Positions 45,488 to 55,706 of a DNA stretch of 64,000 nt are shown one piece after another (position 1 is the stretch's first letter; each line of letters starts with the position of its first letter). Below the pieces are notes generated by a model. It had not been told where the DNA came from and did not search any database. It saw only the letters and a program-made list of their open reading frames with translations. The stretch comes from Neopestalotiopsis rosae. Taxonomy: Eukaryota > Ascomycota > Sordariomycetes > Amphisphaeriales > Sporocadaceae. The position numbers and the translations under genes are program-made. The stretch covers positions 806,001 to 870,000 of the forward strand of contig JALGAS010000002.1 in NCBI GenBank assembly GCA_023078685.1. The letters run 5' to 3'.

Positions 45488-48010
45488 TTATTGTTCCATG
45501 TCGTTTGATGATGGATGGGACGATGGGGCCTCAACGCCGAGGGTCCTCAACCTCTGAGACAAGAGGCCCTCGGCAGTCCCAGGGCGACCATTAATCAGGC
45601 TCGAGAATGGATTGCCACCGTAGCCTACGTCGCCTTTACTAAGCTTGTCATATCTGTCAAGCTGACTCATGGACGCGCCAAAGGTAGGCATGTTACTTGG
45701 ATCTGTATCCATGATGGGGTGGTGCTGCTGCGCCCCGGACGAGCTTGCAGACCAAATGTTGCTAGTTTGGCTACTGTTGTCGCCGTCCTTGCTCACAAAG
45801 TGCAAAGACGGCTGTTGAGGCAGACGCAAAGAGTCGGCTTCTGCAGAAGGAGGCACGTGGCGCTGACTAGCCGGAGTACCACTGTACGAGAAATGTTGCT
45901 GCCTTGGAATAGGCGTTTCCGGCAGGATGCCATCAGCAGCAAGATCAAAAGTTTGGCCGGCGACGCCCATGTAATAGCCAGAGCTGCGTCTTCTGAAGGC
46001 CTTTTCAGCAGCCAAACTAGCCCCGGGGCCGCTGCTTGCTGAAATAGGTGGGTGCATGACGCGAATGGGCTTGTAGGGAGTAAATCTTGGCTCTGGCAGC
46101 GTAATCTCGTTCTGAAGCTTTTCTTTGCCGTCGGGAACGCGGTTCGCAAAGACCACCCGGATACTTTTATATAGATAGTATCGACCTCGCGATGGACAAC
46201 AGATGTGTAAGTGCACAAGATAACGTAGTGTCGGCCGGGTAGCTGAGCTTGTGTCTTTGAGCTCGGGGAGGTTGTCAATAATGGGTCCTGCAGAATAGCT
46301 TCGCTGGCGAATAAACGTCTTCATTCCAGGCTCCATACCCACCAGATCGTAGGGCACCAAGAACAGCTTGACTGCGGTTTTGTTGGGATTCTTGATGATA
46401 ATTTGAATCTGCCCCTTTTCTGGAATGCGGTAGCTTCCGCCAGGAGGAGCCCTTGGTGAGCCAGATCTTCTCTTTTGCTTTTGCGACCGTCGAGCAGCAT
46501 CCACAGCTGTATGCTCAACCAGACCCTCATCTCGAACCTGGAAGTCGTCGACCGGCTTCCGTTCATGAGCTCGGCTCTGTACCTTGCGCTTCGAGCGGGC
46601 TTCCTCCTCCTGGTTCGGAAGGCCATTCTCCAGGTCGATCTGTCCAACGTACGGACTTGGACCGTCCTCCATTTTGGACCGGCCATGTGACGAGCTCGCA
46701 TAGCTATAGAACACGGCGGGAAAAGGCAACGTCACATGAGCTGGGCAACGCAGGGTAGATTTGCATTTTCCTAAACCGAGCACGCCGATTTGTGCGACAA
46801 AATCAAGTGGTTTTGATGGAGTTGTAGACATGCGTCCCCGAAGAATACTTTCCTCGTATGATCCAACCATGGAAGCATGCTGAAGTGGGGATGAGTCGGA
46901 ACTATACGACGGGCGCCTCGACCGAAAGAAGCCCGGCGTCTGAGGCGGCGTGCCGTTTAGAAAATTCGGAGTTGAGGTAAGAGATCTTCTTGGTTGATGT
47001 GCCTGATACGGAAATGTCTTCTCCTGCCGGAGCGAAGGCGGTGGGATTGGCATTCGACTCGGAGACGCGTACCCGTGCGAACCTGAGAGGCCAGACATCA
47101 TTGTGTGGCGACGGTAATTCTTGGTAGTTCCAGAATTGATGTCAAAGCTATCTATGGGGTTGGTAAGGTCGAGGTCTTCATGGCTTTCCGACTGCACCAG
47201 AGGGCTGGTCGGTGGTTGATAGAAGAAATTCGTCGAGGATAGAGATGAGGACAGGGAAGAGAAGCCGGGTCGTGACTCTTCTGGTGTTGGGAAACTGGTT
47301 TGTATCTGTGCAAAGCGAAAGGGTGTAAAGTCTCGTGGCGGCGAAGTAGCCATCCACGATGACTGATCATGATGTTGGTCTAGGTAGTTTGTCGTCCGAT
47401 CGTGGTCACTCCTTCGGCCTTCAGTCGTCCTCCGCTGCGTAGGTGTGTTTTCCTGAGTAAAGTCCCCACTATGCAGAGCCGAACGTGGCCTTTCAATGCT
47501 CATGCCTTCTCGGAGCCTCCTTTCGTCTTCTTCGCCATCCGCGTCTCCTTTCTCGGGAGTAATATTGGGTGGCGGGAGAAGGCCCGGAGAGCTGCGTCCT
47601 GCTGTTTCCTGGGGACTTTGCAGGTTCCGAACGGGGGTAGCTGGACGTCGACCCCAGAAGGAGTCCAAAAGTTCACCAGCTAGGTTACGACTGCCATTAA
47701 AAGGCGAAAGCCGGCCGGCATTTCTTGATAACCAGGTTGGGCTCTCGCCGCGCTTCAGCCGCTGGATCAACTCTGCCCTATCAGAGATGGTTGGATGCAC
47801 TCCATCTTCAGAAGTTTTTGGTCTTGTATCGTCACAGATAATCGGTCCATCAAGTAGTTCCGTCCTGACGTTCTCATCCGAGAGCCTCCTTTCGAGAGTC
47901 TGGTTGGCGAGTGACTGATCCGAAGTCTGCTGAATCCCAGCCGACGGTGACGACATTGCGACGTCTCCAGCGGATTCACTCCGCGCAATGTCATCCTGGA
48001 AAAACGGCAT
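45488..48010 (-). CDS. Atos/FAM214-like protein (fungal 'meiotic chromosome segregation' family)
   Basis: Single exon, 840 residues from ATG 48008-48010; the frame is open four codons further to a GTG. The first 395 residues are disordered, Ser/Pro/Arg-rich, with many SP/TP sites (PATPVRNLQSPQETAGR). The conserved Atos domain follows: DFVAQIGVLGLGKCKSTLRC, then PFPAVFYSYA and SPYVGQIDLENG (about 400-460). The second conserved part is at about 520-650: PGGSYRIPEKGQIQIIIKNP, KLFLVPYDLVGMEPGMKTFI, LRYLVHLHICCPSRGRYYLY, IRVVFANRVPDG. Animal members (Drosophila Atossa, human FAM214A/B) are nuclear transcription co-regulators; fungal members are often labelled meiotic chromosome segregation proteins with little evidence. 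Function here is inferred from fold only. The C-terminal 190 residues are again disordered. Confidence 0.85.
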   Translation of the reverse strand: MPFFQDDIARSESAGDVAMSSPSAGIQQTSDQSLANQTLERRLSDENVRTELLDGPIICDDTRPKTSEDGVHPTISDRAELIQRLKRGESPTWLSRNAGRLSPFNGSRNLAGELLDSFWGRRPATPVRNLQSPQETAGRSSPGLLPPPNITPEKGDADGEEDERRLREGMSIERPRSALHSGDFTQENTPTQRRTTEGRRSDHDRTTNYLDQHHDQSSWMATSPPRDFTPFRFAQIQTSFPTPEESRPGFSSLSSSLSSTNFFYQPPTSPLVQSESHEDLDLTNPIDSFDINSGTTKNYRRHTMMSGLSGSHGYASPSRMPIPPPSLRQEKTFPYQAHQPRRSLTSTPNFLNGTPPQTPGFFRSRRPSYSSDSSPLQHASMVGSYEESILRGRMSTTPSKPLDFVAQIGVLGLGKCKSTLRCPAHVTLPFPAVFYSYASSSHGRSKMEDGPSPYVGQIDLENGLPNQEEEARSKRKVQSRAHERKPVDDFQVRDEGLVEHTAVDAARRSQKQKRRSGSPRAPPGGSYRIPEKGQIQIIIKNPNKTAVKLFLVPYDLVGMEPGMKTFIRQRSYSAGPIIDNLPELKDTSSATRPTLRYLVHLHICCPSRGRYYLYKSIRVVFANRVPDGKEKLQNEITLPEPRFTPYKPIRVMHPPISASSGPGASLAAEKAFRRRSSGYYMGVAGQTFDLAADGILPETPIPRQQHFSYSGTPASQRHVPPSAEADSLRLPQQPSLHFVSKDGDNSSQTSNIWSASSSGAQQHHPIMDTDPSNMPTFGASMSQLDRYDKLSKGDVGYGGNPFSSLINGRPGTAEGLLSQRLRTLGVEAPSSHPSSNDMEQ

Positions 48011-49417
48011 CTTAACGGCCACATCCAGATCGAGGTTTAATGGCCAAAGATTTACAAAACGTGTTCCTCATTTCTTTTGTTGATATTTTCAAAATCGTCT
48101 TTTGTGATTTCTGCCCAATGCTGTGTTGAAATCAGCTCATGCGAGCGCATGATGGGATTGTAGCGGGTTGACTCGTGTGTTTGCAGCTGTTGGCTAGTGG
48201 CGTGCCTCGGAACCCCGACCCAGCATTCCAGAACTCGACTCGGACAATATCACAACAGTTGTTGGCCCTTGAACATGTTATAGACAGAAAAGTCAAGTTG
48301 AGAAAAAAGGGGAAAGAAAGAAAGTAAAGAGGATTTGAAGACTTTTGTTTCTCCGTTTCAAATGGTTGCAAACCCGAACAAACGATACGAAACGGGACGT
48401 TCGGGGCCCAGTCGAGGTGCAGGCGCTTTCTATGCTAATGCACTGATGCTTCTGGTGCAGACAGGCAAGGCCCCAAAGCCCCTCCCCTCAGCCAACCAGT
48501 GCCGATTTATGAGGAGACCCGTTGAAAATCGTCTGAAATCATCTGACGGGGCGATGACTCCATTGCATTGGCGCAGGGCATGTGCTAGGATTTGGGGGGG
48601 TGCTTCAATTGCGCTGCGCTGGCCGCGGCGTGTTGGCGCGTCAATACTGGGCTTGCTGGGGTCATTTACCGGTCATTTACCGCATTTCGCAGGCTTTTCG
48701 GTGGGGATTCATTCAGGGTCTGGGAGGGAATCCTAGGGATCAGACGGGCGCCACCCAACAACTCCCGCTTTATGCAATCCACTAATTGGGAATATTGAGT
48801 ACTACCCGATGGAAGGCGCATTCATTTCCCAAAGCCATTCCATTCTTACTAAGTCCATCAAGGTAAGTAGAGCCATCAATTTGCTATATACATGTACTCA
48901 AGTGATAGCGACGAGCTGTGTTTTGACGAGCTGTGCAGGCAGACAGCCGAATGTCTGTCAGCTCCGTATTGAATCCGTGGCGTTACCTTCGCCCAGACAC
49001 AGAGATGAGAAAATTAAAATAGACTTCGAAATTCATGACATGTCAAATGTCGCAACGACTGAATGACATTTGAGCAGTTCGATTGACTCGCGAAATGTCT
49101 CGCAACCCCTGTGCCGATGACGGCCCAGAACCAGCCTAATAAAGTGCTTGCACAATGTACGTATTCCTGTACCTAATGAAACTAGCTTGAGCATTACCGT
49201 AGCGTCACAGTTGGATTTTGAGATACCCGCGCGCCCCACTAAAAAAGCGTCTCGTCCCGCGATAGCGATAACGATTTTGTTTGTTTGCCGATTGCTGGTC
49301 TACGCAAGGAAAAAAAAAAAGTTCATTTGAACAGGAATACCTTTTGACGACATAACCACCCAGACCGAGTCCTCCATCCCCGATAACAAGAGACACGCAC
49401 AAACATACGCACATATC
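48011..49417. other. Divergent intergenic region between the Atos-like gene and fyv7
   Basis: 1.4 kb between start codons pointing apart. No gene seen. An A11 tract at 49310-49320 lies about 100 bases before the fyv7 ATG and may keep the promoter nucleosome-poor. Confidence 0.5.
49310..49320. promoter_or_regulatory. Poly(dA:dT) tract in the fyv7 promoter
   Basis: Eleven A residues 97 bases upstream of the fyv7 ATG. Such tracts are known nucleosome-excluding promoter elements in fungi; a role here is inferred from position. Confidence 0.35.
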
Positions 49418-50218
49418 ATGGCACCTAAAAAGCCTACAGGCGCCGGCGATGCTCGCGACAAGAAGGCGCGCAAGGGCGGCTTCCGCGTCGGCCCCGACAA
49501 CTTGCCAGATGGTCCCTGGCGGCGAAAGGTCACAAAGATCAAGCAGGACCTGATTCAAAAGGCCAAGCTGAAGAAGGCCTACAAGAAGATCAAGGCGCGA
49601 GAGTTACCACAGCAAAAGCAGACATCGTCGTCATCGTCAAAAAAGCGCGAAGGGGAGGAGGAATCAAGTGAAGCGGGAGGAGTGAACGAGGACGAAGAAG
49701 AAGAAGTCGAAACCGGCCAACCAGAAGCTGACTCAGAGATGGGAGAAGCAGACGCACATTCGGACCAAGAGGGGCTGGAGGAAGAGGAGACGGAGCAAAA
49801 CAGCGATTCTCACCAGGCAGCAGCAAAGGCGTCGAAACAACAACAGCACGACAAGCACAAGCACGAGGAAAAGAAGAATAAGCCGGCAGAGGAAAAGCAG
49901 CAACAACAGCAGGACCGCCCAGATCACATGCACCCGTCGCGCCGCCCGGGCCAATCCCGCAACAACGCGCCGCACCGGCCGGGCTACTACGACAAGGCCC
50001 TGGCCGAGGCGTCCAAGAAAAAGGCCGAGCAGGAGGCCCGCGAGGCCGAGTTCCGCCGGCGGCGCGAGGAGCGCGAGCGCAAGAACGCCGAGCGCGAGCG
50101 GTTCCAGCGCGCCATGAAAAAGGCCCGGACGCCCGGGTTCCGGGACGGGCAGCGCAAGCTGGGCCGGGAGAGCGGGCTGCTGCTGGAAAAGGCGCGCAGG
50201 ATCACGCAGCAGCGATGA
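49418..50218 (+). CDS. fyv7: rRNA-processing protein Fyv7
   Basis: Single exon, 266 residues. Fyv7 is a small nucleolar protein needed for 35S pre-rRNA processing in the small-subunit processome. The conserved N-terminal block is clear: [20 protein letters not shown] (about 16-35), then [20 protein letters not shown]. The conserved C-terminal part is [20 protein letters not shown], then a long Arg/Glu helix ([20 protein letters not shown]) ending in [17 protein letters not shown]. Between them lie about 100 residues of Glu/Gln/Ser-rich disorder, including a Gln run. Yeast Fyv7 is only about 150 residues, so the size gain is in this linker. The start is the first ATG in frame. The 3' third is much more GC-rich than the 5' part. 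Confidence 0.87.
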   Translation: MAPKKPTGAGDARDKKARKGGFRVGPDNLPDGPWRRKVTKIKQDLIQKAKLKKAYKKIKARELPQQKQTSSSSSKKREGEEESSEAGGVNEDEEEEVETGQPEADSEMGEADAHSDQEGLEEEETEQNSDSHQAAAKASKQQQHDKHKHEEKKNKPAEEKQQQQQDRPDHMHPSRRPGQSRNNAPHRPGYYDKALAEASKKKAEQEAREAEFRRRREERERKNAERERFQRAMKKARTPGFRDGQRKLGRESGLLLEKARRITQQR

Positions 50219-51220
50219 AAAGAGGGAGAGAGAGTCCGTGTTCTTACAACATGAACGAAACAACATAACCGCTGTCTTCCACACGTTGAATTCTTCAGTC
50301 AGGCAAAGCGAATGTAAATTTGATCATATTAGCATATGCATATCCTTTTTAGGTTTGGTAGGTATACTTCGACATGATGGGATCTTCATGTTGGGCGGCG
50401 TCTAAAAGAATTTTGGGAAATGCGCGATTCGGCCCGAGCACAGCGTTTTGGGATGTGGAATTCATGCTGCCACTCTTCAAAATATAATAAATCCACATGA
50501 TCTGCAAAGTATAAAGGACCGTGGTTCCTGTCGGACCTTGCAGCCGTTGCGCATGTGTAGTCATGGAATTCTCAAGACCAGTCAAGGAGGATTTGTTCCT
50601 GCACAATGAGTATCCTACTGGCAGCCAGTATGCTCTGTGGGGTAATATGTCTTCAATTCTTTCGGCCGTAAGACCGTAACCATCATCATTCTTGTCCAAT
50701 TCTGATCAATTCGTACTTCCATTAAAAAAACGAAACCAGGATCATGGATGGTGACGGGATTTCCGTCACCTCAACCAGAACACGTATCGCAACCATGAAC
50801 TGGACGTAACGAATACATCTCAATAACCCGCTTTCTAAGAAGGAAAACATGTCGAGGATGAAACCCGCTTCTCGCTCGAGACCACCAAGGGAGCCCTCCG
50901 AGTTAATGCAAGAAAAGAATTCCAGAGAGCCACAATGCCTTCAAGGATATCACAAAACAATTGCCATGCCATTCAAAGACAAAACAACTCTTCATCGCAG
51001 ACCATCCCGATAGTAGTCGAGCACCATTGAAACGATCGTGATCGGGGACGGCAATGCCCAACGTTGTCATGTCGCAACAGGCTCTTGTCGAAGCCTTCAG
51101 GGGCTTGTTTGCCCGCCAAGTCCAGACTCGACTTTATTGCGACCAACGCTCGGCGCTGGTTAGATTCGGCAGTATATACATGGTGTTGGTTGGGGTGTCG
51201 AATTTCAAGTGACAGCCGAT
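50219..51220. other. Convergent intergenic region, fyv7 to LIM-RhoGAP
   Basis: 1.0 kb between facing stop codons; AT-rich near 50310-50350. A 116-codon minus-strand frame at 50349-50699 has no recognisable feature. Confidence 0.5.
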
Positions 51221-54200
51221 TTAGTCCTCAGAGAAGATCGTCTGACTATTCTCAATGATGAACTGCACAGCAAGATTCTTTGCGTGCATGTCTGTCATTT
51301 CTCTTTCGATTGTCTTGTCTCTCATAATGGTGGGCGCAAAGACCACAGCCAAATTCTTTGGAGACATCTATGCAACGTCAGAAATCCAAATTCGATCAAA
51401 ATTGGGACGCAGATACTTACCAAATTTTCTGGTTCGCGTTGGGCAACCCGGACAAGGTGGAACATCAGGAACTCGAGACAGTCCCGGTGCTTCTGAGGCA
51501 GCATGTTGAACGTCTTCCGCAGATGCTCGCACTTTTCCTCCGTATCCGTAATGGCTGATTCATGGTTAGCATTGATCCGAGGAGAAAGTGGTTTCGCTGT
51601 ACTTACAGTTGATTTCCAGGATACGATCATAGACATCGTAAGTTAGCAGGGGGGTGGGTAGTTTTCTGAAATATTGCTTCAAGACACTGGTGACAGCCGT
51701 AATGTCCAGGTCAGGGTCCGAAATATCGAAATTCTCATTCTTGTCAAAGCCCTCTTGAATAAGCTTGACCTGGGAGTTGCCACCAGTCTTTCGGTAGATA
51801 CCCTCCATATCCATGCCGCGAAGCTCGACCTCTTCGATACAGCGTGTGACCACACACGGTATCTGCCTCTTCTCATAGTCAGCTCGTTCAGACAGCTCGG
51901 ATCCGAAAAGCACATTTGCCGCTTCTGCAATATCCAAGCTAGAATTGTTCTGCAGTCCCAGAGGCTTTTGTGGCATAGTTGTTGTTTTCTTGAAGCCAAA
52001 GAATCCTTGCTTCTCGTTGAGATTGTTGCTGCTATTGCCGTTGCTGTTGGTGCCGTTCGGCCTCTGTTGACCATTGAGCGGAACGGCTTGTGCTGCCTCC
52101 ACAGGTGCGTGTGTCATGTTGTAAGGCAAGCCAATGTTCTCGCCGTTGAACTTGTTGTCTTGACGTTCCGGCTGTTGTAGAGCACCAACTGTCCGGTTCA
52201 CTCCCTTGGCGATATTCTGAGCCATGGCCTTGGAGCCCTTCTTCCAGCTGAACTTTTGTACTTTGCCCTTTCGAATGTTGACAACTGTGGGACCTGCCTC
52301 AAGTATGGGTTCTTCTTGATCGGGAATCAGGGTCGTGCCCGTCTGTATGCTGGAGCTGTCCAGGTGAACAGAATTGTTCGATTGACCCTTGTGTTGATGG
52401 TAGATACCGAGGCCGTTCATCGGCGTGCGCGGGTCCGAGTGATTCTTGAACCTGCCTTGAATCTGCTGGGTCAAGTCATTGTTCATCTCGGCAAGTTGGG
52501 CATTCTTAGATGACAGCTGCTCAAACTCCAAAAGCGCGCGGTCGCGGTCTGCGATCGCTTGAGCCTTCTCCTCGAGCAAGGCATCACGCTCCGAATGAAG
52601 CTGTTCCAGGGATGCGGTCATGGACTGCTTGAGTTTGTCGATCTTTTGAACAAACTCCTTGATAGCAGACTCCTCTAGGTCGTGGGGGTTGATGGGCCGT
52701 TGGGTATCCTTGGCCTTTTCGACGTAGCCAGCCAATACCTCCAATTGACGGATCATGATTTCAGTTTGGGTGTCCAATACTGACACAGTCTTTCTCTTCT
52801 CCTCTAGTCGCTCGCTAATCCGAAGCAAGTCCTTTTCGCTAGAAAACTGTCTCTCCAGTTCTGCTACTCTCTGTTCAGAGTTCCTGAGCCGTCGCTTCAA
52901 GACAGCAGCATCATCATGAACGGCAAGCGATTGTGAGCTCGAGTTGTCGAGGGTTTGCAGGTTGGAAGGATCGTCTGCATGTGGGGTTTTGGGCCACCGG
53001 GGCGAGGCAGTCGCTCTCGTCGATTCACTCACGCTTCGAGTGTGACCAATTCGGGGCATGTTGTTATTCTGCTCGGCGCTGCTGGTGCGGCCATGGCGCA
53101 CAGCATTTGAGACACGACGAAGAATGGATGACGAGCCTTCATCCGTCCCCAAAATGCGTGCCAGGTCTTCTTCCATGCTAAAGTCACCGCCGGCACTCCA
53201 TCTTGGCAATTTCGGCGATGTTTTGGGCTCGTCTATCTCTTGCTGTCTAGAGCTTTCTTTTACGCTGGAGACTGATGGTGGTACAGGCGGTGCCCGAGGG
53301 GTCATGTACGAGTCGCTCAACTTTGCCTCTGGCTGAGGGCGAGGTGGTGGGATCGGGGGAGGCAAATCCTCCGAAGCCTTGCGTGGCCTCGTTGTCCCTA
53401 TAATGGGTATGAGCTTGTATTCATCGAAGAGGACAGAGTCATATTCTACTACGTACCGTTGCTGGTTGTACGAGAAGCCGAAGGCGGCAACTCTTTCCTC
53501 GCAATTGGCCTGGTGGGATTCGGAGAGCTGACCGACTCGTTGGATCGGACTTCATCGTCATCCTTGACACGAGAGTCCTGCGAGCTGCGCGGTGTGCCTA
53601 CTTTATCCGTCGGCTGTCGCAATTGGGTTGAATCGTGCAGCCCGCCAGAAGATTGTGAGGCACTTCTTGCATTTACCTTTTTGCTTTTGGGTGCTTCCTG
53701 CAGCTTGAAATCCTCGTTCGGTTGAGCTTTACCATTTGTGGTTGAAGAAGTTCTTGATTGTGCCGGTTGCTTAGACAGCCTTCTTGAAGCATCCTTTGGT
53801 GGCGGGCTTTCATAGTCGGAAGACGTCTGGCGTGGCTTTTCCTGGAAAGCGATATGAGGAGTCGATGATTGAGATTGCTCTCGTCGCCTAGTCGGCTCAG
53901 GCTCGGCCTTGGGGATGCTGAAATAGTCCTTCTCTTTTCTTGACCCTGCGGTTGATGTCATATTCTCTGTGATCGATCTTGTAGGAGTCGCAGAGTTTGG
54001 GCTTGGGTCGAGGGCCACAGGAATGAAAAACCCATGGTCGTCAGCGGTGGCGTTGCTTGCAACATCGCTCCCGCCATAATGAGACGAGTTGCGATTTTGT
54101 CGATAGGTAGCCTGTGGCAATGAAAGCCCGCCGTCCTTTTCCCTGTGGTCTGCCACGCGCTCTGGAGATCGGGCTGGCCGCGAGCTGCTCCGCGACGAAG

Positions 54201-55047
54201 AATCGCGGTGGGGATACGAGGGTCTCGGGCGGGGAGAAAGTTCGGTCGGTGTATCAGAGTCGGGGTCTACACGATCGTTCGAGAAGGCGCCATTTGGAAT
54301 GGCATTCGGCGGCAGCGCAGGCAGGCTCTTATCCACAATCATTGGCGAACCGTCTTTCTCTCGCGATTTTGCCTGTGCAGCCGCTTTTGATTTTTTCCGT
54401 CGCCTCGCCATGAGCGACTCGTGACAGCTCATACAAAAGATTCCCTGTGAAGTCCTGGCATAGCGCAAATTCTCGATCTTTCTTTTGCAGTTTCGACATC
54501 GGAAGCATGTTGCGCAGAAAGCCTGGTCCCCCGTAAGGATGGCCAAATCCTCGATCTTGTTGTTACATGCGCTGCAACTATATGTGCAGTTATTGCAAAT
54601 CAAGGAACCGTCACCCAAGAGTAGCAAGTTCGCATCCGAGTCAAGAAGAGTGCCGCAGGTATTGCATCGGAAGCAGTTGAGATGCCATCGGTTACCCGCT
54701 GAAAGAAAATAATTAGAACTGCCACGCTTAAGGATCGACATTGGTAATTGGACGAGAAGAAGAAGAGGTATGTGGGATGAGGCACTATACGCGCGGGAAG
54801 AAATGCGATAGTCGAGCCAAGTGAACAGTGGGCAAGAGGATATATTCAGTTTGCCAGGTACGATCAGACTTACCTAGCTCAAATGCTTTGCCCTCCTCTA
54901 GAATCTATCGTCGGGACATCGCCAGTCAGTGACAAGGAACCTCAAGTAAAAGCGCTCAGGTGTAGCAGGGTCAGGTCATACCTCTCCACAACCTTTACAG
55001 GGGAAGCTCTCCTCACTCTCCATCGGACTCTCCAGATAGTCATCCAT
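51221..55047 (-). CDS. rga1: Rho GTPase-activating protein with two LIM domains (Rga1 type)
   Basis: Six exons on the minus strand: 55047-54982, 54904-54874, 54698-53457, 53397-51607, 51554-51421, 51367-51221; 1136 residues. Exon 2 is a 31-nt micro-exon; exons 1 and 2 restore the first LIM finger, starting MDDYLESPMESEESFPCKGC (C17, C20) and continuing ILEEGKAFELAGNRWHLNCF across two junctions. LIM2 follows (CSACNNKIEDLAI ... CMSCHESL, to about 130). The middle is disordered and Ser/Pro-rich, then a coiled coil (about 630-760, AVLKRRLRNSEQRVAELERQ). The RhoGAP domain lies at about 945-1130, with the arginine finger in MEGIYRKTGG (about R982), PTPLLTYDVYDRIL, and MSPKNLAVVFAPTIM in the last exon. 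Two LIM domains plus C-terminal RhoGAP is the Rga1/Rga2 layout, which acts on Cdc42 in polarity; Lrg1 has three LIMs. The target GTPase here is inferred. Confidence 0.92.
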
Positions 55048-55670
55048 TGTTACGATTCACGCGGGTCCCAATCACCAACAGTCGATGAATAGTTTCATGC
55101 AGCCAGTCGTTCTGGCAATTGCGAGGCGGTCTGAGAGCGACGATGTGTGGGCTCTATGGTGGTCGGAAGAGCCAGCAATGTAGAGATGGGCGATCAAGGC
55201 ACCATGGATACGATGGTCAATGGGTTGACAGCTTGGGCGAAGAGGCCAAGTGGTAGAGAACCCGCGACAAGAAAAACAAGCCGGTTGTTTAAGATTGAAG
55301 CGAAAGACGTCCGGGAAGTATGGTACTATACAGTAGGGAGAGTCTGATCTCTTTGTCGGTCGAGGGGCCCGTCCGTTGGTGGTGGTTTGTACTCTCCAGG
55401 CTTGGGCGCACAGGGGAGATGTGGTAATGTATTCCCGTATGAAGGGCCAGCTAGGGACCCAAAGTGCAGACAAATCTGTAGTGGTTGCTCCTCTGATGGT
55501 TGACTATGAGGTGCACGCTCGGTCTGGGTCGGTGCAGAGGGAAAACTGACAGCATCCAAGTCGCCGTTGCTGAATAATGACAATAAAAAAAAAAGTATAG
55601 GATGCGTCCGTCTACAATGTCGAGATAAGCGACCGGCGGCGGCGACAAGAAGAACGACGGCGGCGACGAT

Positions 55671-55706
55671 GAGGACGAGGACGAGAACGAGGACGAGAAC
55701 GAGGAC
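55671..55706. repeat. GAGGACGAGAAC tandem repeat
   Basis: About three copies of a 12-base unit (GAGGACGAGAAC with GAGGAC variants). In one frame it would encode an RTRTRT run, but there is no gene context. Confidence 0.8.
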
